Shown piece by piece: positions 8,067 through 11,969 of a stretch of 11,969 nucleotides of DNA; position 1 is the stretch's first letter; each line of letters begins with the position of its first letter. The notes below the pieces were generated by a model, which saw nothing but the letters and a program-made list of their open reading frames with translations, was not told where the DNA came from and ran no database searches. Both the position numbers and the translations under genes were made by a program. The stretch comes from Muricomes sp. (GTDB taxonomy: Bacteria; Bacillota; Clostridia; Lachnospirales; Lachnospiraceae), in assembly GCA_020024675.1 (NCBI GenBank), contig JAHHTM010000020.1:1-11969 (forward strand). The letters are read 5' to 3'.

Positions 8067-8100
8067 AAAGGATGCTGCTTACAACGGCATCCTTTATCAT
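8067..8100 (+). terminator. Hairpin terminator after spoIVA
   Basis: AAAGGATGCTG (8067-8077) pairs with 8085-8095 as an 11-bp stem with one wobble and a 7-base loop CTTACAA, starting 6 bases after the spoIVA stop. The T tail is short (three T, then ATCAT), so termination may be incomplete. Confidence 0.7.
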
Positions 8101-8125
8101 AAAAATACAAATTATGGTAAACTAC

Positions 8126-8154
8126 TAGATATATAGTCAGCAATTTGATACAAT
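8126..8154 (+). promoter_or_regulatory. Predicted sigma-A promoter of the amidohydrolase-rnhA unit
   Basis: TAGATA (8126-8131, 4 of 6 to TTGACA), a 17-base spacer and TACAAT (8149-8154, 5 of 6) with an extended -10 TG at 8146-8147 lie between the spoIVA terminator and the amidohydrolase. The predicted start near 8161 leaves a leader of about 45 bases. Sequence match only. Confidence 0.5.
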
Positions 8155-8206
8155 GACAAGTATTGGTTGGATTAAAAGAACGAAATGTAGAAAAGAGGAA
8201 CTATAG

Positions 8207-9484
8207 ATGAATACTAGAATTTATAATGTGAGAATTCTTACCATGGAGGAAGGAAAGAAGATTTTTCGTGGAGAAGTTTGGATTGAGGGAGATACGATTA
8301 CATATGTAGGAGAGAAAAGAGAAACTCCGAAAATGACATGGGATAAAGAAATTGATGGACAAGGAAATCTTCTGATGCCTGGATTTAAAAATGCACATAC
8401 ACATTCAGCAATGACATTTTTACGTTCTCATGCAGATGATATGAAATTGGATGAATGGCTTAATACAAGAGTATTTCCGGCAGAAGCAAAGCTTACGGGA
8501 GAAGATATTTACTGGCTCAATAAATTGGCTTTTATGGAATATCTTACAAGTGGTGTGACGGCAGCTTTTGATATGTATTTAAATAAACCTGCAATAGAAC
8601 GTGCAGTACAAGATACTGGATTTCGTGTAGTTATTTGTGAAAGCATCAATGATTTCGGTGGCACAATAGAGGAAGTGGAGGCTGATTATAAAAAGTACAA
8701 TCAGGATCCATCAAGACTTCTTTCTTATCAACTTGGTTTTCATGCAGAGTATACAACAGGAAGAAATCTCATGGAAGGGCTTGCAGGCCTTGCTAAAAAA
8801 TATGAGCTCCCGGTATATGTCCATTGTTCAGAAACAAAAAAAGAGGTTGATGACTGCCGTACAAGGACAGGAATGACACCGGTGGCTTATATGGATTCTT
8901 TGGGATTATTTAATTATGGTGGTGGGCTTTTCCACGGAGTACATATGGATGAAGAAGACTTTGAGATTATGAAAAAAAGAGGATTATATGAGATTACAAA
9001 TCCTGCTTCAAATCTTAAACTTGCAAGTGGAATCGCGCCAATTAAAAAATATTTGGAAAATGAAATACCCGTAGCAATTGGAACAGACGGGCCAGCGAGC
9101 AACAACTGTCTTGATATGTTTAGAGAAATGTTTCTTGTAACAGGACTTCAGAAGGCGATATGTGATGATCCGCAGGCAGTTCCAGCAGAAGAAGTGTTAA
9201 AGATGGCAACGGTAAACGGTGCACATGCAATGGGAATTCCTGAGTGCGATGTCATAGCAGAGGGAAAAAAGGCAGATTTAATTCTGATTGATCTTTTTCA
9301 GCCGAATATGCAGCCACTTCAAAATATTGAAAAGAATCTGGTATACAGTGGTAGTAAACAGAATGTAAAAATGACTATGATTGCAGGAAAAGTATTATAT
9401 CAGAATGGAGAATTTTATTTAGATTCTTCAAAAGAAGAAATTTTTGAAAAAGCGCAGGAAAGCGCAAGAAGGATTTTAGGATAA
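8207..9484 (+). CDS. Amidohydrolase, MTA/SAH deaminase-like (MtaD/SsnA group)
   Basis: The protein belongs to the metal-dependent cytosine deaminase-like amidohydrolases. The best guess is a 5'-methylthioadenosine/S-adenosylhomocysteine deaminase, which converts the adenine base to hypoxanthine; other aminopurine or nucleoside substrates are possible. The 425 residues have the family's usual length. A beta-sandwich part (1-55) leads into the barrel. Metal and catalytic residues visible are HTH at 64-66, His179 in FHAEYT, HCSET with His206 and Glu209, His243/His246 in FHGVHMDEED and Asp294 in IGTDGPASNN. SNLKLASG at 268-275 is the usual conserved loop. FHAEYT has Glu where many family members have Pro (HAPYT), which may signal a subgroup. 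GAGGAA lies 6 bases before the ATG. It stands between two hairpin-bounded units with rnhA directly behind. Class is firm, substrate inferred. Confidence 0.85.
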   Translation: MNTRIYNVRILTMEEGKKIFRGEVWIEGDTITYVGEKRETPKMTWDKEIDGQGNLLMPGFKNAHTHSAMTFLRSHADDMKLDEWLNTRVFPAEAKLTGEDIYWLNKLAFMEYLTSGVTAAFDMYLNKPAIERAVQDTGFRVVICESINDFGGTIEEVEADYKKYNQDPSRLLSYQLGFHAEYTTGRNLMEGLAGLAKKYELPVYVHCSETKKEVDDCRTRTGMTPVAYMDSLGLFNYGGGLFHGVHMDEEDFEIMKKRGLYEITNPASNLKLASGIAPIKKYLENEIPVAIGTDGPASNNCLDMFREMFLVTGLQKAICDDPQAVPAEEVLKMATVNGAHAMGIPECDVIAEGKKADLILIDLFQPNMQPLQNIEKNLVYSGSKQNVKMTMIAGKVLYQNGEFYLDSSKEEIFEKAQESARRILG

Positions 9485-9503
9485 ATAAGGAGAAGTGGTA
9501 TAT

Positions 9504-9980
9504 ATGTATGTAAAATTATATACAGACGGAGCGGCAAGAGGGAATCCGGACGGACCAGGAGGATATGGTGCCATTCTTGAGTATGTGGATAAGAAGGGAC
9601 AGCTTCATTCAAAAGAAATGTCGCAAGGCTATAGGAAGACAACAAACAACAGAATGGAACTTCTTGCTGTAATAACAGGACTTGAAGCCTTAAACTGTCC
9701 TTGTGAAGTGGATGTTTTTTCAGATTCTAAATACGTAGTAGATGCATTTAATCAGCATTGGATAGATGGATGGGTTAAAAAAGGTTGGAAACGTGGGAAA
9801 AATGAACCGGTCAAAAATGTAGACTTATGGAAACGCCTTCTTGCGGTAAAAGAAAAACACACAGTGAGATTTAACTGGGTTAAAGGTCATGATGGGCATC
9901 CTCAAAATGAAAGATGTGATGAGCTTGCTACTACAGCAGCTGATGGAAATGAACTTTTAAGAGATGAAAAAACAGAATAA
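9504..9980 (+). CDS. rnhA: Ribonuclease HI
   Basis: RNase HI cleaves the RNA strand of RNA-DNA hybrids, removing R-loops and primers. From ATG 9504 the protein is 158 residues, the normal type 1 length. The catalytic set is complete: Asp8 in YTDGAARGNP, Glu52 in NNRMELLA, Asp74 in SDSKYVVD, His129 in VKGHDGHPQNERCDELA and Asp139 in the same stretch. The basic, Trp-rich handle (WIDGWVKKGWKRGKNEPVKNVDLW, 86-109) closely resembles that of E. coli. A GTG at 9495 is in frame but only 2 bases after AAGGAG (9487-9492), whereas ATG 9504 is 11 bases away and fits the family N-terminus, so ATG is chosen. It begins 19 bases after the amidohydrolase stop, so the two are probably co-transcribed. Confidence 0.95.
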   Translation: MYVKLYTDGAARGNPDGPGGYGAILEYVDKKGQLHSKEMSQGYRKTTNNRMELLAVITGLEALNCPCEVDVFSDSKYVVDAFNQHWIDGWVKKGWKRGKNEPVKNVDLWKRLLAVKEKHTVRFNWVKGHDGHPQNERCDELATTAADGNELLRDEKTE

Positions 9981-9987
9981 AAGTAAT

Positions 9988-10028
9988 ACAGTGGTTAAAT
10001 AGATTTTGCTGAATTTCTATTTGACTGT
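9988..10028. repeat. Interrupted inverted repeat between rnhA and the lacI-type gene
   Basis: ACAGT (9988-9992) and AAATAGA (9997-10003) are mirrored by TCTATTT (10016-10022) and ACTGT (10024-10028). This gives 12 pairable positions in two blocks, with a lopsided bulge (4 versus 1 base) and a 12-base centre. There is no T-tract, so a simple intrinsic terminator is unlikely. It may be an mRNA hairpin or an operator 18 bases ahead of the regulator's start codon. Confidence 0.4.
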
Positions 10029-10045
10029 ATAGGAGAGAAGATAGA

Positions 10046-11071
10046 ATGACAATAAAAGATATTGCTGAAAAAGTAGGAGTGTCAGTTGCTACAGTTTCAA
10101 GAGTAATTAATAATAGCGGGTATGTGAAAGAAGAGACGAGGAAAAAGGTTGAGGAAATAATAAAAGAGTATAATTATTGTCCCAATGCAGTTGCAAGAAG
10201 TCTAATCAAAAAAGAACGAACGATGATTGGCCTTGTCATGCCTGGAAGAGTGAATCCGTTTTTTGCCACAATCATAGATGGAGTCGAAACAAAGGCAGAG
10301 GAAAAGGGGCATCATGTATTATTCTATAATACATTTGAAGACTTGGATAAAGAACATAAAGCAATCCAACAATTAATGGAACAACAGGTTTTAGGATTGT
10401 TAGTACTTCCTATTATTGATCAAGATGAGGAAACAAAAAAACTCCTTTTACAGGCAGAGGAAATAGGGATACCAACTGTATTAATAGATCGAGATTTAGA
10501 TGAACCGGTATTTGATGCTGTTTTTATGGACAATCAGGGTGCGGTATACGATGCAGTCGAAACTTTTATTGAGAATGATCACAAAGATATTGCCATTGTT
10601 TCTTGCATTGATTCACAAAAACCTGGATTTAATAGATTAGAAGGATATTTAAGTTGCTTAAAGAAACATCAAATTCCTATAAAAGACAACTATATTTATC
10701 ATGGAACATTTGATCAAGAAAGTGGATATCAGGCATGTAAGCAATTTATGAAACTACAAGAACCTCCTACAGCAATTCTTGCGACTAGTAGTTCTGCTAC
10801 ATTAGGATGTATCAGATATTTTAATGAACAAGGAATGAAACCTGGAAAAGATATTGGTCTGATAGGGTTTGACGATATTGCTACATTAAACATGATTGGA
10901 TATCCGATTACAGTAATAGACAGGCCTATGAAAGAAATGGGAGAAATGGCATATGAAGTACTGATCAATATTGTGAATCAGAAAAAAAAGAATCGAAGGA
11001 TTCAAGAATTGATTCTGAAGGGAAAAATAATCAAAAGAGGGTCAGAAGTATACAGCTCATCAAAAGATTGA
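10046..11071 (+). CDS. LacI/GalR-family transcriptional regulator
   Basis: A 341-residue DNA-binding regulator of usual family length. The N-terminal helix-turn-helix is at 3-22 (IKDIAEKVGVSVATVSRVIN) and the hinge helix at 46-54 (PNAVARSLI), with the leucine that intercalates in the operator's central CG step. The periplasmic-binding-protein-like effector domain runs from about 60 to 330. Likely ligand contacts are NPFF at 70-73, Arg149 in LIDRD, Arg197 in FNRLEGY and GFDD at 274-277; such residues fit a sugar or nucleoside effector. AGGAG at 10031-10035 is 10 bases before the ATG. The gene ends in its own terminator. Two operators typical of this family lie just downstream, ahead of an ABC transporter, so that transporter is the probable target. 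It resembles CcpA in the recognition helix (SVATVSRVIN versus SMATVSRVVN), but the context suggests a local regulator. Confidence 0.92.
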   Translation: MTIKDIAEKVGVSVATVSRVINNSGYVKEETRKKVEEIIKEYNYCPNAVARSLIKKERTMIGLVMPGRVNPFFATIIDGVETKAEEKGHHVLFYNTFEDLDKEHKAIQQLMEQQVLGLLVLPIIDQDEETKKLLLQAEEIGIPTVLIDRDLDEPVFDAVFMDNQGAVYDAVETFIENDHKDIAIVSCIDSQKPGFNRLEGYLSCLKKHQIPIKDNYIYHGTFDQESGYQACKQFMKLQEPPTAILATSSSATLGCIRYFNEQGMKPGKDIGLIGFDDIATLNMIGYPITVIDRPMKEMGEMAYEVLINIVNQKKKNRRIQELILKGKIIKRGSEVYSSSKD

Positions 11072-11076
11072 ATTTT

Positions 11077-11114
11077 AAATACCCGGCATATCGAAAGGTA
11101 TGTCGGATATTTTT
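11077..11114 (+). terminator. Hairpin terminator after the lacI-type gene
   Basis: CCGGCATA (11083-11090) pairs with TATGTCGG (11099-11106) as an 8-bp stem with one G-U wobble. After one C-A mismatch, AAATA (11077-11081) pairs with TATTT (11108-11112). The run of five T at 11110-11114 supplies the U-tract. It separates the regulator from the transporter operon. Confidence 0.82.
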
Positions 11115-11115
11115 G

Positions 11116-11138
11116 TGTAACAAAAAAATATTGTTACA
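11116..11138. repeat. Perfect 8+8 inverted repeat, possible operator
   Basis: TGTAACAA (11116-11123) and TTGTTACA (11131-11138) are exact reverse complements around a 7-base A-rich centre. There is no following T-tract, and the half-sites do not look like the LacI-type operators nearby. It starts just after the regulator's terminator, about 120 bases upstream of the predicted transporter promoter. I cannot name a factor. Confidence 0.45.
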
Positions 11139-11145
11139 TACTTAT

Positions 11146-11159
11146 TGAAAACGATTACA
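11146..11159 (+). promoter_or_regulatory. cre / LacI-family operator 1
   Basis: TGAAAACGATTACA matches the catabolite-responsive element consensus TGWAANCGNTNWCA at every specified position. CcpA or the neighbouring LacI-family protein could bind. It shares the 16-base core AAAACGNTTACATATA (N differs) with operator 2, 128 bases downstream, so the same protein may bind both. Confidence 0.65.
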
Positions 11160-11237
11160 TATAACCAAAACTTATAAACAACGATGATATTGGTTAATAT
11201 AACTAAAAAAATAGGCTAATATTATTAAAAATACACA

Positions 11238-11265
11238 TAGACAACAAAAAAATAAGGTGTATACT
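11238..11265 (+). promoter_or_regulatory. Predicted sigma-A promoter of the ABC transporter operon
   Basis: TAGACA (11238-11243, 5 of 6 to TTGACA), a 16-base spacer and TATACT (11260-11265, 5 of 6) form the best promoter in the gap. The start would fall near 11272, directly before operator 2, and gives a leader of about 225 bases. A weaker alternative, CTGAAT (11267-11272) with TATAAA (11290-11295) at 17 bases, would put operator 2 wholly inside its spacer. Either geometry suits repression. Confidence 0.55.
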
Positions 11266-11273
11266 ACTGAATA

Positions 11274-11287
11274 GTAAAACGTTTACA
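11274..11287 (+). promoter_or_regulatory. LacI-family operator 2 at the transporter promoter
   Basis: GTAAAACGTTTACA holds the palindromic AAACGTTT core with the central CG typical of LacI-family operators and fits the cre consensus at 12 of 14 positions. It lies at the predicted transcription start of the ABC transporter, where a bound repressor would block initiation. Confidence 0.65.
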
Positions 11288-11496
11288 TATATAAATCACA
11301 TGCTGCTTTCATAAGAAATGGAAACAACGTCGGAGAAGAAAATGGACGTGAATCGTGGATAAGTAGTAAACTGTATGGTGTGAAAGGTAGATAGGGAAAG
11401 TAATCGGATTTTTACAAACAGTCAGTCTAAGGCAGGAGTTTCGATACGAAATTTACGAGAAAACACCTGATTTACCCGTAAAAGGAGAAAAAATTT
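11288..11496 (+). other. Long 5' leader of the ABC transporter with possible RNA structure
   Basis: About 209 bases without a supportable gene precede the transporter. AGTTTCG (11437-11443) folds on CGAAATT (11447-11453) around an ATA loop, and CAGG (11433-11436) with CCTG (11466-11469) encloses it. TTTTAC (11410-11415) can pair with GTAAAA (11478-11483), which reaches the ribosome binding site AAAGGAG (11481-11487). TTTACG (11452-11457) can instead pair with CGTAAA (11477-11482), and the two pairings exclude each other. By eye it shows no core of the purine, TPP, SAM, FMN, glycine, cobalamin or guanidine riboswitches. Short AT-rich helices arise by chance, so a riboswitch is only a possibility. 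Confidence 0.35.
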
Positions 11497-11969
11497 ATGA
11501 GTAATCTATTGGAATTAAAAAACGTAACCAAAATATATGAAGGTGGAATCCTAGCAAATCACAATATTAATTTTGAGGTTGCTGAAGGAGAAATTCATGC
11601 CCTTGTAGGTGAGAATGGAGCAGGAAAAAGTACATTGATGAAGATTATATTCGGAATGGAAAATATTACTTCCGGAGAAATGTATCTTAGAGGAAAAGAA
11701 GTGAAGTTTTCATCCAGTAAAGATGCAATTGCAGCTGGTATAGGTATGGTTCATCAGCATTTTATGCTTGTGGAATCTATGACCGGTGAAGAAAATTTGA
11801 TGCTTGGTGTAGAAGAATCCCCTTTTTTTGTGAAAGGAAAAGAAGAATCTAAATTATTAAAAGAAATGTCAGAGAAGTATAACTTTAACATAGATCTTCA
11901 TAAAAGAGTGGCTGACATGAGCGTTGGTATGAAGCAGAAATTAGAAATCCTAAAGATTCTGTATAGAGG
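11497..11969 (+). CDS. ABC transporter ATP-binding protein, nucleoside/simple-sugar (BMP-dependent) type, 3' end outside window
   Basis: This is the first 157 complete codons of the cytosolic ATPase of an importer. Walker A GENGAGKS is at 38-45, the Q-loop glutamine is in GMVHQHFML at Gln87, and the signature MSVGMKQKLEI is at 141-151. The MVHQHFMLV stretch and the SVGMKQK signature (instead of LSGGQ) are typical of the ATPases paired with BMP-family lipoproteins, such as the YufO/NupO guanosine importer group. These usually have two fused ATPase domains of about 500 residues, so two thirds of the gene and any permeases lie beyond the window. AAAGGAG at 11481-11487 is 9 bases before the ATG. 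Ribose-type RbsA ATPases are the main alternative, and nucleoside uptake is an inference. The gene is probably controlled by the LacI-family protein upstream. Confidence 0.88.
   Translation, partial: MSNLLELKNVTKIYEGGILANHNINFEVAEGEIHALVGENGAGKSTLMKIIFGMENITSGEMYLRGKEVKFSSSKDAIAAGIGMVHQHFMLVESMTGEENLMLGVEESPFFVKGKEESKLLKEMSEKYNFNIDLHKRVADMSVGMKQKLEILKILYR

Noticed and set aside
9495..9503. GTG start for rnhA
   Set aside because: It is only 2 bases from the Shine-Dalgarno sequence, and RNase HI proteins begin right before the YTDG strand, as the ATG at 9504 gives.
10021..10047. TTGACT/TAGAAT promoter for the lacI-type gene
   Set aside because: The spacer is 15 bases and the -10 overlaps the start codon, so transcription would begin inside the gene and lack the ribosome binding site.
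11318..11362. A 14-codon frame (METTSEKK...) in the transporter leader
   Set aside because: There is no Shine-Dalgarno sequence in front of it and a frame this short is expected by chance. It would be worth reviving only if conserved as a leader peptide.
11288..11496. Purine riboswitch ahead of the nucleoside-type transporter
   Set aside because: The expected conserved three-way junction sequence and loop-loop pairs are not visible by eye; a covariance search would settle it.
1..11969. Mobile element, phage, CRISPR, toxin-antitoxin or defence island
   Set aside because: No transposase, integrase, terminal repeats, spacer array or defence-type domains are seen. The genes are core functions in a conventional order with uniform codon use.

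Overview
The window is AT-rich, gene-dense DNA from a low-GC, endospore-forming Firmicute. Protein character and gene order suggest a clostridial, probably Lachnospiraceae-like genome: a long-form PRPP synthase of about 390 residues, spoIVA next to gpsA, plsY between der and gpsA, and strong AAGGAG-type ribosome binding sites. The lineage is an inference from gene content; no species can be named. Nearly all of the window is chromosomal core. I see no phage, insertion sequence, CRISPR array, tRNA or rRNA.

Layout. (1) Positions 1-2101: the 3' part of smc (chromosome condensation) followed 11 bases later by ftsY (SRP receptor), ending in a hairpin terminator that overlaps the ftsY stop codon. 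(2) 2139-3317, minus strand: ribose-phosphate pyrophosphokinase, convergent with ftsY and divergent from der. The 177-base prs/der gap holds a good promoter in each direction. (3) 3495-6531: der (ribosome assembly GTPase), plsY and gpsA, a growth operon that pairs glycerol-3-phosphate synthesis (GpsA) with its first acylation (PlsY). (4) 6589-8061: spoIVA, the ATPase that founds the spore coat basement layer, preceded by a near-consensus sigma-E promoter and followed by a terminator. (5) 8207-9980: an amidohydrolase of the MTA/SAH deaminase group and rnhA (RNase HI), apparently one transcript. (6) 10046-11071: a LacI/GalR regulator with its own terminator. (7) 11072-11496: a 425-base intergenic region rich in regulatory-looking sequence. 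(8) 11497 to the end: the start of an ABC-transporter ATPase of the BMP-dependent nucleoside/simple-sugar group, cut by the window edge.

The genes are conventional; I found no convincing undescribed multi-gene system. The least explained sequence lies between the LacI-type regulator and the ABC transporter. It holds two LacI/CcpA-like operators sharing a 16-base core (15 identical) and 128 bases apart, one of them at the predicted transcription start of the transporter. It also holds a separate 8+8 palindrome and a roughly 200-base leader with competing helices next to the transporter's ribosome binding site. The simplest reading is that the local regulator, possibly with CcpA, controls uptake of a sugar or nucleoside. 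Secondary points are the clear sigma-E switch at spoIVA and the divergent PRPP-binding loop of the long Prs.
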